Below, piece after piece: positions 28,349 to 37,097 of a DNA stretch of 64,000 nt. Within the stretch, counting starts at the first letter, position 1, and every line of letters starts with the position of its first letter. The position numbers and the translations under genes are program-made. The stretch is from Pseudoalteromonas prydzensis (GTDB lineage Bacteria > Pseudomonadota > Gammaproteobacteria > Enterobacterales > Alteromonadaceae): positions 36,335 through 100,334 of the forward strand of contig NZ_BDDT01000016.1 of the NCBI RefSeq assembly GCF_001661495.1, written 5' to 3'. The notes under the pieces are model-generated. The model was not told the origin of the DNA. It was given only the letters and a program-made list of their open reading frames with translations, and ran no database searches.

Positions 28349-30775
28349 ATGTCTGAGAATTACGATTCGTCGAGTATTAAAGTACTAAAAGGATTAGACG
28401 CAGTAAGAAAGCGTCCTGGAATGTATATAGGGGACACCGATGATGGCACAGGCTTGCACCACATGGTGTTTGAGGTCGTTGATAACTCTATCGATGAAGC
28501 TTTAGCAGGTCATTGTGATGACATCTACGTTACTATTCATTTAGATGGTTCTGTCTCTGTTCGAGATAACGGCCGTGGTATTCCAACTTCAATTCATGAA
28601 GAAGAAGGCGTATCAGCTGCTGAAGTAATCATGACGGTACTGCATGCCGGCGGTAAATTTGATGATAATTCTTACAAAGTATCAGGTGGTCTGCATGGTG
28701 TAGGTGTATCTGTAGTAAATGCATTATCAGAAAAATTGAAGCTAACAATTCGCCGCGAAGGCAAGTTACACGAACAGTTTTACACTATGGGTGTGCCAGA
28801 CGCTCCTCTAGCTGTGATTGGTGAGTCGGAAACGACAGGTACTGAACTACGCTTTTGGCCCAGTGGTGAAACATTTACTAATTTAGATTTCCATTACGAT
28901 ATTTTAGCGAAACGATTACGTGAATTATCATTCCTGAACTCGGGCGTGAGCATCATCTTAAATGATGAGCGCGAAGAAAATAAAACGGACCACTTCAAAT
29001 ATGAAGGGGGTATTCGTGCCTTCGTTGAATACTTAAACCGTAATAAAACACCAGTTCATAAAGGTGTTTTCCACTTCACTCACGAACGTGAAGAAGATGG
29101 TATTAGCGTTGAAGTTTCAATGCAGTGGAACGACGCATTCCAAGAAAACATCTATTGTTTTACTAATAACATTCCACAACGTGATGGCGGTACTCACTTA
29201 GCCGGTTTTAGATCTGCGCTTACTCGTACGCTAAACAACTATATGGAAAAAGAAGGCTTTAACAAAAAAGCTAAAACAACTAGTAATGCTACAGGCGATG
29301 ATGCCCGTGAAGGCTTAACTGCTGTTGTTAGTGTTAAAGTTCCTGATCCTAAGTTCTCGTCACAAACCAAAGATAAGCTCGTTTCTAGCGAAGTTAAATC
29401 TGCGGTTGAGCAAGCAATGGCTGAAAAATTCACTGAGTTTTTATTAGAAAACCCAATGGATGCGAAGATTGTTGTTGGCAAAATTATTGATGCCGCTCGT
29501 GCTCGTGAAGCAGCGCGTAAAGCCCGTGAAATGACACGTCGTAAAGGTGCAATGGACTTAGCCGGCTTACCTGGTAAGTTAGCTGATTGCCAAGAAAAAG
29601 ACCCAGCACTTTCTGAACTATACATAGTGGAGGGTGACTCTGCTGGCGGTTCAGCTAAGCAGGGCCGTAATCGTAAGAATCAAGCGATTCTGCCACTTAA
29701 AGGTAAAATCCTTAACGTAGAAAAAGCACGTTTTGATAAAATGTTGTCTTCACAAGAAGTAGCAACATTAATCACAGCATTAGGCTGTGGTATTGGCCGT
29801 GATGAATATAACCCTGAAAAGCTACGTTATCACCGCATTATTATCATGACCGATGCTGACGTCGATGGTTCGCACATTCGTACGTTACTATTGACCTTCT
29901 TCTATCGTCAAATGCCAGAAATCGTTGAACGTGGCTATATTTATATTGCTCAGCCGCCACTTTATAAAGTGAAAAAAGGTAAGCAAGAACGCTACATCAA
30001 AGATGATCCTGCATTAGTAGATTACCTAACTTCATTAGCCTTAAACGGTGCCGCACTTTATACCAGTGCCGATGCGTCAGCGCTTGAAGGTGAAGCATTA
30101 GAAAAAGTGGTTCACGATTATCAAAACACAGTTAAAGTAATTGAACGCTTAAAACGTAAATATCCAAATACGGTAATGGAGCGTTTAATCTATCAAACAG
30201 AGCTGAATGAAGCTGACCTTGCTGATGAAGCGAAAGTAATCGCTTGGACTAAAGAGCTTGTTGATGATTTAGTAGACCGCGATGAAGATGCAACAATCTT
30301 TGCTGCGGCAACTGAGCATGACACTGAACGTAATTTATTTTACCCAGTGATCAATATTCGCCAACACGGTGTAGATAAAGCACATGTTCTTAGCCATGAT
30401 TTCATCACTTCTCGTGACTATAAACGCATTGCAGTGACGGGTACTAACATTGCAAATATCCTTGAGGAAGGTGCGTATATTCAGCGTGGTGAGAAAACAT
30501 TAGCTGTTGATAACTTTGTGGATGCATTGGAATGGTTAATTGCTGAATCTAAGCGTGGACTCTATATCCAGCGCTATAAAGGACTTGGTGAGATGAACCC
30601 TGATCAGCTGTGGGAAACAACCATGGATCCATCAGCTCGTCGCATGTTGCAAGTTACCATTGAAGATGCAGTTGGTGCAGACCAATTATTCGCAACCTTA
30701 ATGGGTGACCAGGTAGAGCCACGTCGTGAGTTTATCGAAACTAACGCACTACGTGTAGTTAACCTAGACGTATAA
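28349..30775 (+). CDS. gyrB: DNA gyrase subunit B
   Basis: GyrB is the ATPase subunit of DNA gyrase, which introduces negative supercoils. The 808 residues show the GHKL ATPase motifs (VVDNSIDEALAGH, DNGRGIP, GGLHGVGVSVVNALS). The Toprim domain has EGDSAGGSAKQGR and the catalytic DADVDG. The C-terminal part contains QRYKGLGEMNPDQLWETTMD. An upstream in-frame GTG at 28337 would add four residues. The ATG at 28349 is preferred because it matches the E. coli start and follows AGTGGGA. A strong terminator follows. Confidence -1.
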   Translation: MSENYDSSSIKVLKGLDAVRKRPGMYIGDTDDGTGLHHMVFEVVDNSIDEALAGHCDDIYVTIHLDGSVSVRDNGRGIPTSIHEEEGVSAAEVIMTVLHAGGKFDDNSYKVSGGLHGVGVSVVNALSEKLKLTIRREGKLHEQFYTMGVPDAPLAVIGESETTGTELRFWPSGETFTNLDFHYDILAKRLRELSFLNSGVSIILNDEREENKTDHFKYEGGIRAFVEYLNRNKTPVHKGVFHFTHEREEDGISVEVSMQWNDAFQENIYCFTNNIPQRDGGTHLAGFRSALTRTLNNYMEKEGFNKKAKTTSNATGDDAREGLTAVVSVKVPDPKFSSQTKDKLVSSEVKSAVEQAMAEKFTEFLLENPMDAKIVVGKIIDAARAREAARKAREMTRRKGAMDLAGLPGKLADCQEKDPALSELYIVEGDSAGGSAKQGRNRKNQAILPLKGKILNVEKARFDKMLSSQEVATLITALGCGIGRDEYNPEKLRYHRIIIMTDADVDGSHIRTLLLTFFYRQMPEIVERGYIYIAQPPLYKVKKGKQERYIKDDPALVDYLTSLALNGAALYTSADASALEGEALEKVVHDYQNTVKVIERLKRKYPNTVMERLIYQTELNEADLADEAKVIAWTKELVDDLVDRDEDATIFAAATEHDTERNLFYPVINIRQHGVDKAHVLSHDFITSRDYKRIAVTGTNIANILEEGAYIQRGEKTLAVDNFVDALEWLIAESKRGLYIQRYKGLGEMNPDQLWETTMDPSARRMLQVTIEDAVGADQLFATLMGDQVEPRREFIETNALRVVNLDV

Positions 30776-30793
30776 TTGCGAGTAATAATTTTG

Positions 30794-30820
30794 AAAAGGA
30801 GCCAATTGGCTCCTTTTTTA
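30794..30820 (+). terminator. Rho-independent terminator after gyrB
   Basis: A perfect 10-bp stem (AAAAGGAGCC/GGCTCCTTTT) with an AATT loop and a T-run lies 18 bases past the gyrB stop, closing the dnaA-gyrB transcription unit. Confidence -1.
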
Positions 30821-30843
30821 TTGGCTGCAATTGCACAAACTGC

Positions 30844-30872
30844 TTAAAACATGACTACGCACAAGGTATACT
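30844..30872 (+). promoter_or_regulatory. Candidate glyQS promoter
   Basis: TTAAAA (30844-30849) and TATACT (30867-30872) are separated by 17 bases, between the gyrB terminator and glyQ. The -35 is weak, but the preceding terminator means a promoter is needed here. Confidence -1.
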
Positions 30873-30918
30873 GAGGGTAATTTTCACGCTACATCACAGC
30901 AGATACTAAAAGCCAAAT

Positions 30919-31821
30919 ATGCAAAAATATGACGTTAAAACCTTTCAAGGTTTGATCCTGGCTTTACAGGATTACTGGGCACAGCAAGGCTGTGTCATTA
31001 TTCAGCCACTTGATATGGAAGTTGGCGCGGGCACATTCCACCCACAAACATTTTTAAAGTCGATTGGCCCTGAGCCGATGTCGAGCGCGTATGTACAACC
31101 ATGTCGTCGTCCTACTGATGGTCGTTATGGTGAAAACCCAAATCGCCTGCAACATTACTATCAGTTCCAAGTAGTATTAAAACCATCGCCAGAGAACATC
31201 CAAGAGCTCTATTTAGGCTCTTTAGCCGCTGTTGGCATTGATACCCTAACTGACGAAGTACGCTTTGTAGAAGACAACTGGGAGTCACCTACATTAGGTG
31301 CGTGGGGACTAGGTTGGGAAATTTGGTTAAATGGCATGGAAGTAACTCAGTTTACTTACTTCCAGCAGGTCGGTGGCTTAGAGTGTTCGCCAGTAACGGG
31401 CGAGATCACATACGGTCTTGAGCGTTTAGCTATGTACATTCAAGGCGTAGATAGTATCTATGATCTAGTTTGGGCTGATGGTCCAATGGGACGTGTTACT
31501 TACGGTGACGTATTCCATCAGAATGAAGTTGAGCAATCAACTTACAACTTTGAACATGCAAATGTAGAAGACTTATTCGCACAGTTTGATAAATGTGAAG
31601 CCGAAAGCCAAAAGCTAATTGAAGCAAGCCTACCATTACCCGCTTATGAGCAAGTAATGAAAGCATCACATGCATTTAACTTATTAGATGCACGTCACGC
31701 GATTTCAGTAACAGAGCGTCAACGTTATATCTTACGTGTTCGCGCGTTATCTAAAGCGTGCGCTCAAAGTTATTATGATAAACGCGAAGCGCTTGGTTTC
31801 CCGCTGTGTAAGGATAAGTAA
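30919..31821 (+). CDS. glyQ: Glycine-tRNA ligase alpha subunit
   Basis: GlyQ is the catalytic subunit of the bacterial tetrameric (alpha2 beta2) glycyl-tRNA synthetase. It has 300 residues, as usual. The class II core includes VIIQPLDMEVGAGTFHPQTFL, RRPTDGRYGENPNRLQHYYQ and the long conserved run from NWESPTLGAWGLGWE to LERLAMYIQG. It is followed after 2 bases by glyS, so the two subunits are co-translated. Confidence -1.
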   Translation: MQKYDVKTFQGLILALQDYWAQQGCVIIQPLDMEVGAGTFHPQTFLKSIGPEPMSSAYVQPCRRPTDGRYGENPNRLQHYYQFQVVLKPSPENIQELYLGSLAAVGIDTLTDEVRFVEDNWESPTLGAWGLGWEIWLNGMEVTQFTYFQQVGGLECSPVTGEITYGLERLAMYIQGVDSIYDLVWADGPMGRVTYGDVFHQNEVEQSTYNFEHANVEDLFAQFDKCEAESQKLIEASLPLPAYEQVMKASHAFNLLDARHAISVTERQRYILRVRALSKACAQSYYDKREALGFPLCKDK

Positions 31822-31823
31822 GC

Positions 31824-33893
31824 ATGTCAGCACAAAATTTATTAGTAGAAATTGGCACTGAAGAGTTGCCACCAAAATCATTGCGTAAACTTGCTGAAGC
31901 ATTTGCAGCAAACTTAACCGCTGAGCTTGAGAGCTTAGAGCTAGCTCACCAAGGTGTGAGTTGGTATGCATCGCCACGTCGTTTAGGTTTACAAGTAACC
32001 GCGCTTGAAGCACAACAACAAGATAAAGAAGTTGAAAAACGTGGCCCGGCAACCAAAGCCGCATTTGATGCCGAGGGTAATCCAACTAAAGCAGCAATAG
32101 GTTGGGCACGTGGTTGTGGTATCGAAGTTAAGGATGCCCAAACACTTGAAACCGACAAAGGTGCTTGGTTGTTACACATCGCAAAAGTAGCAGGGCAACA
32201 AACAACGGCATTAATGAATGACGTTGTAAATAAAGCGCTTGCGAAATTACCTATCCCTAAACCAATGCGTTGGGGTGCGAATAAAACACAGTTTATTCGT
32301 CCAGTTCATACCGCAACTATTTTGTTTGGCAGTGAGTTAATCGAAGGCGAAGTGCTTGGTAAAACAGTGAGCAATAAACTGCAAGGCCATCGTTTTCATC
32401 ACCCAGAAAAAATTAGTATTAACCATGCTGATGATGTTTTTGAGGTGCTTAAATCTGCATACGTTGTTGCTGATTACCAGCAGCGTAAAGCACAAATCCG
32501 CAGCCAAATTGAAGCCGCGGCAAAAGCAGTTAATGCAGTAGTTGCAATGGATGAAGATTTACTTGAAGAAGTAACCTCATTGGTTGAATGGCCTGTCACA
32601 TTGACAGCTACATTTGAAGAAGCGTTTTTAGATGTACCAGCCGAAGCGCTGATCTACACCATGAAAGACGACCAAAAATACTTCCCGTTATTAGATCAAA
32701 ACGGCAAGCTACTTAATAAGTTTTTATTTGTTTCAAACATCGAAAGCAAAAACCCAAGCGTGGTTATCTCTGGTAACGAAAAAGTAGTACGTCCACGTTT
32801 AGCGGATGCACAGTTCTTCTTTGAAACAGATAAAAAGAAAACCCTAGAAAGCCGCTTAGAATCGCTGGATAGCGTATTATTCCAAAAACAACTGGGTACG
32901 TTGAAAGATAAGTCAGAGCGTATTGCTGCACTTGCTGGTTACATTGCTGAGCAACTAGGTGCAGATAAAGCACTGGCTGAGCGCGCCGGCTTACTAAGTA
33001 AAACAGACTTAATGACCGAAATGGTGATGGAGTTTACTGATGTTCAAGGTGTTATGGGGATGCATTACGCGCGCCATGACGGTGAAGCCGAAGATGTAGC
33101 AATTGCACAAAATGAGCAATACATGCCACGCTTTGCAGGCGACAGCTTGCCAACAAACTTAATCAGTTGTGCAGTTGCTATTGCTGATAAGTTTGACACG
33201 CTCGTGGGTATCTTTGGAATTGGCCAAGCACCAAAAGGCGATAAAGACCCGTTTGCACTTCGTCGTGCTGCGATTGGTGCTTTGCGTATTATGGTAGAGA
33301 AAGAGCTGCCGTTAGACATTCTAGACTTAGTTGCTAAATCACAAAGCTTATTTGGCGAAAAGCTAACTAACTTAAATGTATCAACCGACGTATTTGAGTT
33401 TATGCTTGGTCGCTTCCGCGCTTGGTATCAAGATGAAGGTATTGAAGTCGATGTTATTCAAGCTGTACTTGCACGTCGTCCAACGAAACCTGTTGATTTT
33501 GACCGTCGTGTTAAAGCGGTAAGTCACTTCCGCACACTAGACGCCGCAGAAGCGCTTGCAGCGGCTAATAAGCGCGTAAGCAATATTCTCGCTAAGAACG
33601 ACATCACCAGTCAAGGTACTGTGGAACAGAGCTTACTAAGCGATGATGCTGAAAAAGCCTTAGCATCACAAGTGGCTAAATTTGCTACTGAGTTAGCGCC
33701 ACTTTATGCCGCTGGTAATTATCAAGAAGCGCTTGCACAATTAGCAGGTATCCGCGAAAGTGTTGATAATTTCTTCGACAACGTGATGGTAATGGCGGAC
33801 GACGAGGCCGTGAAACAAAACCGTTTAGCATTACTAAGCCAGCTTAGTGGTCTATTTTTAGATATTGCTGATATTTCTGTTTTACAGAAATAA
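31824..33893 (+). CDS. glyS: Glycine-tRNA ligase beta subunit
   Basis: GlyS is the tRNA-binding partner of GlyQ. The 689 residues match the E. coli length (689). Diagnostic segments are LLVEIGTEELPPKSL at the N-terminus, PKPMRWG in the B3/B4-like region, and the HD-like part with KTDLMTEMVMEFTDVQGVMG. The C-terminus has the anticodon-binding-like FFDNVMVMADD. It ends just before a clear terminator. Confidence -1.
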   Translation: MSAQNLLVEIGTEELPPKSLRKLAEAFAANLTAELESLELAHQGVSWYASPRRLGLQVTALEAQQQDKEVEKRGPATKAAFDAEGNPTKAAIGWARGCGIEVKDAQTLETDKGAWLLHIAKVAGQQTTALMNDVVNKALAKLPIPKPMRWGANKTQFIRPVHTATILFGSELIEGEVLGKTVSNKLQGHRFHHPEKISINHADDVFEVLKSAYVVADYQQRKAQIRSQIEAAAKAVNAVVAMDEDLLEEVTSLVEWPVTLTATFEEAFLDVPAEALIYTMKDDQKYFPLLDQNGKLLNKFLFVSNIESKNPSVVISGNEKVVRPRLADAQFFFETDKKKTLESRLESLDSVLFQKQLGTLKDKSERIAALAGYIAEQLGADKALAERAGLLSKTDLMTEMVMEFTDVQGVMGMHYARHDGEAEDVAIAQNEQYMPRFAGDSLPTNLISCAVAIADKFDTLVGIFGIGQAPKGDKDPFALRRAAIGALRIMVEKELPLDILDLVAKSQSLFGEKLTNLNVSTDVFEFMLGRFRAWYQDEGIEVDVIQAVLARRPTKPVDFDRRVKAVSHFRTLDAAEALAAANKRVSNILAKNDITSQGTVEQSLLSDDAEKALASQVAKFATELAPLYAAGNYQEALAQLAGIRESVDNFFDNVMVMADDEAVKQNRLALLSQLSGLFLDIADISVLQK

Positions 33894-33912
33894 TATCAAT
33901 TCAGCTTAGCTT

Positions 33913-33941
33913 AAAAAGCCAGCAGCTACGCTGGCTTTTTT
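33913..33941 (+). terminator. Rho-independent terminator after glyS
   Basis: A perfect 11-bp stem (AAAAAGCCAGC/GCTGGCTTTTT) with a 6-base loop and a continuing T-run lies 20 bases past the glyS stop. Confidence -1.
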
Positions 33942-33957
33942 GTATAAGGGATAACCG

Positions 33958-34407
33958 ATGAAACGTATATTAACAGTGGCTATGGTTGCTTTATTAAGTG
34001 CTTGTTCAAGCCAAATACAATTACCAGATATTAGCGACGTACTGCCAGATCAAGAGCTTGATCGCAGCATGTACTTACGTGGTGATTTCAATTTATGGGA
34101 TGCGGAAACGCAATACGAATTTGCCCAAGTTGCACCTGCGCTATACCAAGCAAATGTGAAATTCTCAACACCAGGCAAAGTATACGAATTTAAAATTGCC
34201 GATATGGATTGGAGCGCAGGTTATAACTGTGGATACAGCGAACAAGATCCATCTGGCCAAGCGTTGACTCTTGGACAAAGTGTTATCGCCGATTGTGATA
34301 CGACCTATAACTACTTCAGCTTCACCCCAGCAATAAAAGGCAGCTACATCGTCAGTATTGATTATAGTAACTATGATCAACCGAAAGTGACGATAACTAA
34401 AAAATAG
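33958..34407 (+). CDS. Small lipoprotein with pullulanase X25-like fold
   Basis: A 149-residue protein with a lipoprotein signal peptide: basic start, hydrophobic stretch, lipobox LSAC with Cys at residue 16. It is therefore probably anchored to the outer membrane. The mature part (MYLRGDFNLWDA, then YEFKIADMDWSAGYNCG) resembles the small beta-sandwich modules found beside pullulanases and other starch-active enzymes. Two further Cys residues (in YNCG and DCDT) could form a disulfide. No carbohydrate genes are nearby, so its substrate is unknown. The domain likeness is pattern recognition, not a search result. Confidence -1.
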   Translation: MKRILTVAMVALLSACSSQIQLPDISDVLPDQELDRSMYLRGDFNLWDAETQYEFAQVAPALYQANVKFSTPGKVYEFKIADMDWSAGYNCGYSEQDPSGQALTLGQSVIADCDTTYNYFSFTPAIKGSYIVSIDYSNYDQPKVTITKK

Positions 34408-34436
34408 CTGTAAGCTATAAGCCGTCAGCTTTCAGT
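34406..34436. repeat. Degenerate AGCT-rich mini-repeat
   Basis: Just after the lipoprotein stop the sequence reads as imperfect copies of AGCTGTAAGC / AGCTATAAGC / AGCTTTCAG. It lies upstream of the AT-rich orphan gene, whose other end carries a separate 7-bp array, so repeats flank that gene on both sides. Function unknown. Confidence -1.
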
Positions 34437-34485
34437 TGCCCGAGTGAATTGATAGATTTATTAGTAAAGAGGTTTAGTTGAGCAA

Positions 34486-35406
34486 ATGAAAAACTATATA
34501 GAGTATTACATTCAGGAAGGTGACGGCCAAGGCTATAGCATCAAAGCTAAAGAGCTAACAATTGATGAAGCTGTAGAGTATCAGAAGAAATATAAAGCAC
34601 TGTCTCGAAAATTTGAAATTGAAAATATTTTTGATGTTTTTATAGAAGAGTACAAAAGTTTTAAGGGATTACTTTATGAAGCTCAATTGTCCCAAGAGAT
34701 GGATAATCATTCAGGGCTCAGTGCTAATATCGAGGATCATAGGACACGAACAAAGCTCAACGTATCCTATTTAGGTGTCCTAAATACAGGGAAGCTATTG
34801 CTTGATCGTTTATATTATAAAAACAATGGAATAATAAAAAAAATAGATGAATCAGCTTTTTCTGAGTTTATAACTGAAAGAATAAGTGTTTTCAACAATA
34901 ATCAGCTTTATGCTTTTGCTTGCAACTATAGAAATATTTGTCAGCATAAAGTTCTTCCAATAAACAGGTTCTCCTTATATGAAAATCTAAAACAAAATGC
35001 AGTCAAATTTACCATACCTCTAGACCTTACTTCTTTTAATGATAAAGATAGGGAGCAACTTTTTTCAAAACTTGATCCTGACTTTAAAAAATTTCTCAAA
35101 AGAGAGGGGAAAATAGACTTGAATCGGGTCATTGATGGTTACTTTGAAGGTATATTTGATTTAATGATAAGTTTAAGAAGATTGGTTAAACCAGCTGTGA
35201 ATGAAGCTGAAAATTATTTAAAAAATAACGATGATAATTTTGGTAAGCAATTAAAAGCACCTACTTTATATATAAATGAAAAGGAAGAATTTAATTTTAA
35301 TTTCGAGTGGTTTGAGGTTGCTCACTTTTTAGAAAAAAAGAATTCAACATACCTTAAAAGCTCACAGGTAACTAGAACACAATATATTGAAGAACCTAGA
35401 ACCTAG
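34486..35406 (+). CDS. Orphan AT-rich protein with HEPN-like R-x4-H motif
   Basis: A 306-residue protein I cannot place in a named family. It has no signal peptide or membrane helix and is rich in Lys, Glu, Asn and Phe, with AT-rich codons unlike its neighbours. Near the middle it has C-N-Y-R-N-I-C-Q-H (Arg149 to His154), the R-x4-H arrangement typical of HEPN RNase domains of toxin and phage-defence proteins, within helical-looking sequence. That suggests, but does not prove, a HEPN protein. Its stop codon lies inside a 7-bp repeat array, and a degenerate repeat lies upstream. It stands alone between glyS/lipoprotein and tusA, consistent with acquisition by transfer. No antitoxin-like partner is visible. 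Confidence -1.
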   Translation: MKNYIEYYIQEGDGQGYSIKAKELTIDEAVEYQKKYKALSRKFEIENIFDVFIEEYKSFKGLLYEAQLSQEMDNHSGLSANIEDHRTRTKLNVSYLGVLNTGKLLLDRLYYKNNGIIKKIDESAFSEFITERISVFNNNQLYAFACNYRNICQHKVLPINRFSLYENLKQNAVKFTIPLDLTSFNDKDREQLFSKLDPDFKKFLKREGKIDLNRVIDGYFEGIFDLMISLRRLVKPAVNEAENYLKNNDDNFGKQLKAPTLYINEKEEFNFNFEWFEVAHFLEKKNSTYLKSSQVTRTQYIEEPRT

Positions 35407-35481
35407 AACCTAGAACCTAGAACCTAGAACCTAGAACCTAGAACCTAGAACCTAGAACCTAGAACCTAGAACCTAGCACCT
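35391..35481. repeat. 7-bp tandem array (AGAACCT)n, about 12 perfect copies
   Basis: The heptamer AGAACCT repeats 12 times without error (35391-35474), with a final degenerate AGCACCT. Every junction creates CTAG. Because 7 is not a multiple of 3, three copies cover all frames, and each frame on either strand meets TAG within 21 bp, so the array closes translation from both sides. It contains the stop of the orphan gene and ends 3 bases before the tusA stop. Confidence -1.
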
Positions 35482-35483
35482 TT

Positions 35484-35723
35484 CTACAATCCTTTCTTCA
35501 CTAAGTACCTATACGGCAAGGCATCTACTTCTTTGGCGACTAATGTGTGATCCATAAAGCGGCAGAAGCTGGGGATGTCGCGGGTGGTGGAGGGGTCGTC
35601 GGCGATAATTAATAAGGTTTCGCCATTTTCCATTTTGCGTACCGCGCTTCTGATCATCATTACAGGCTCTGGGCAACGTAGGCCGATGGCGTCTAATTGG
35701 TGATCGGGGTTATCAAAACTCAT
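35484..35723 (-). CDS. tusA: Sulfurtransferase TusA
   Basis: TusA accepts persulfide sulfur from IscS and passes it to the TusBCD relay for 2-thiouridine synthesis in tRNA, and to other sulfur pathways. It has 79 residues with the family motif LRCPEPVM; Cys17 is the predicted active residue. The sequence DDPSTTRDIPSFCRFMDH matches the second conserved half. It is transcribed away from fadA's terminator. The 3' end nearly touches the 7-bp array, so the array has inserted or expanded right at the gene boundary. Confidence -1.
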   Translation of the reverse strand: MSFDNPDHQLDAIGLRCPEPVMMIRSAVRKMENGETLLIIADDPSTTRDIPSFCRFMDHTLVAKEVDALPYRYLVKKGL

Positions 35724-35852
35724 GGCGGTGACCTTAAAGATAGTGGCGCTTAACGATTAATTTAAGGTTGCTAGTTTAACGGCCTAATCGCAATAAATAA
35801 AGTCACATCACGAATGCATATTCGGCCATAAAGGTAATTTGAAAAAGCACAT

Positions 35853-35892
35853 AAAAAAACCGCGTTGATTTGTAAATCAACGCGGCTTTTTA
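35853..35892. terminator. Strong terminator downstream of fadBA, bidirectional shape
   Basis: A perfect 12-bp stem (CCGCGTTGATTT, 35860-35871, with AAATCAACGCGG, 35874-35885) is flanked by seven A residues on the left and five T residues on the right. On the minus strand it follows the fadA stop by about 30 bases. Confidence -1.
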
Positions 35893-35923
35893 TACCAAGA
35901 GATGGTTAACGTGTTTCAGCTAA

Positions 35924-37093
35924 TTAATCTTGAACACGTTCAAAAACGGTGGCGATGCCTTGGCCTAAACCAATACACATTGTCGCTAAACCGTATTTTG
36001 CGTTTTTGTCTTCCATTAAGTGGATTAATGAGGTGCTAATACGTGAGCCTGAACAACCCAAAGGATGACCAAGAGCGATAGCGCCGCCGTTTAAATTCAC
36101 TTTTTCGTCAACTACATCGGCAAGACCTAAATCTTTTAATACTGGTAGTGATTGTGCTGCAAATGCTTCGTTAAGCTCAGCAACGTCGATATCATCAATA
36201 GTGATACCGGCTTGCGCGAGTGCTTTTTTACTTGCTGGTACTGGGCCGTAACCCATGATTGATGGATCGCAACCAGCAACCGCCATTGCTTTAACACGTG
36301 CACGAATTGGCAAGCCTAATGCTTTAGCTTTTTCTTCGCTCATTACTAACATTGCTGATGCGCCGTCAGAAAGTGCAGAAGATGTTCCCGCTGTTACTGA
36401 GCCCGATGCCGGATTAAACACAGGGCGAAGCTGTGATAAGCCTTCTACGGTTGTTTCTGGGCGAATTACTTCGTCATCTTCAACTAAAATCAGTGAGCCG
36501 TCTGCGTCATGACCTTCCATCGCAAGAATTTCACGGCGGAAACGTCCTTCAACTGTTGCTGCATGAGCACGTTGATGTGAGCGATAGGCAAATTGATCTT
36601 GCTGCTCACGGGTAATACCGTGAATAGTTGCAAGGTACTCTGCGGTTAAGCCCATTGAGCCAGATGCTTGTGCAATTGAAGTTGCTAAGCCTGGGTGAAA
36701 ATCATTACCGTGAGTCATTGGCACGTGGCCCATGTGCTCAACACCACCAATTAGGTAAGTATCACCGGCGCCGGTCATAATTGCGCGAGCTGCGTCATGC
36801 AATGCTTGCATTGATGAACCACATAAACGGTTAACGGTTACCGCAGGCACTGTGTGTGGAATGCCAGCAAGTAATGCGGCATTACGAGCAACGTTAAAAC
36901 CTTGCTCTAATGTTTGCTGTACACAACCCCAATAGATGTCGTCAATCGATGCTGGATCAACCGCTGGGTTGCGATCAAGTAGGCCCTTCATTAAGTGAGC
37001 ACTTAAATCTTCAGCACGCTTATTTTTAAATACACCGTTTTTTGAACGGCCCATTGGCGTACGGATACAATCTACAATTACTGGAATATTCAT
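35924..37093 (-). CDS. fadA: 3-ketoacyl-CoA thiolase FadA
   Basis: FadA is the beta subunit of the aerobic fatty-acid oxidation complex; it cleaves 3-ketoacyl-CoA to acetyl-CoA and a shortened acyl-CoA. The active Cys is in NRLCGSSMQALHDA, and the second catalytic residues are in GGAIALGHPLGCSGSR and ATMCIGLGQG. The frame extends 38 codons upstream into fadB, but the ATG at 37093 gives 389 residues, the family length, and is preceded by AAGGA. It starts 4 bases after the fadB stop, so the pair is translationally linked. Confidence -1.
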   Translation of the reverse strand: MNIPVIVDCIRTPMGRSKNGVFKNKRAEDLSAHLMKGLLDRNPAVDPASIDDIYWGCVQQTLEQGFNVARNAALLAGIPHTVPAVTVNRLCGSSMQALHDAARAIMTGAGDTYLIGGVEHMGHVPMTHGNDFHPGLATSIAQASGSMGLTAEYLATIHGITREQQDQFAYRSHQRAHAATVEGRFRREILAMEGHDADGSLILVEDDEVIRPETTVEGLSQLRPVFNPASGSVTAGTSSALSDGASAMLVMSEEKAKALGLPIRARVKAMAVAGCDPSIMGYGPVPASKKALAQAGITIDDIDVAELNEAFAAQSLPVLKDLGLADVVDEKVNLNGGAIALGHPLGCSGSRISTSLIHLMEDKNAKYGLATMCIGLGQGIATVFERVQD

Positions 37094-37097
37094 GGTC

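Noticed and set aside
35391..35481. Possible CRISPR array
   Set aside because: The 7-bp units are directly adjacent with no unique spacers and no cas genes, so it is a simple tandem repeat.
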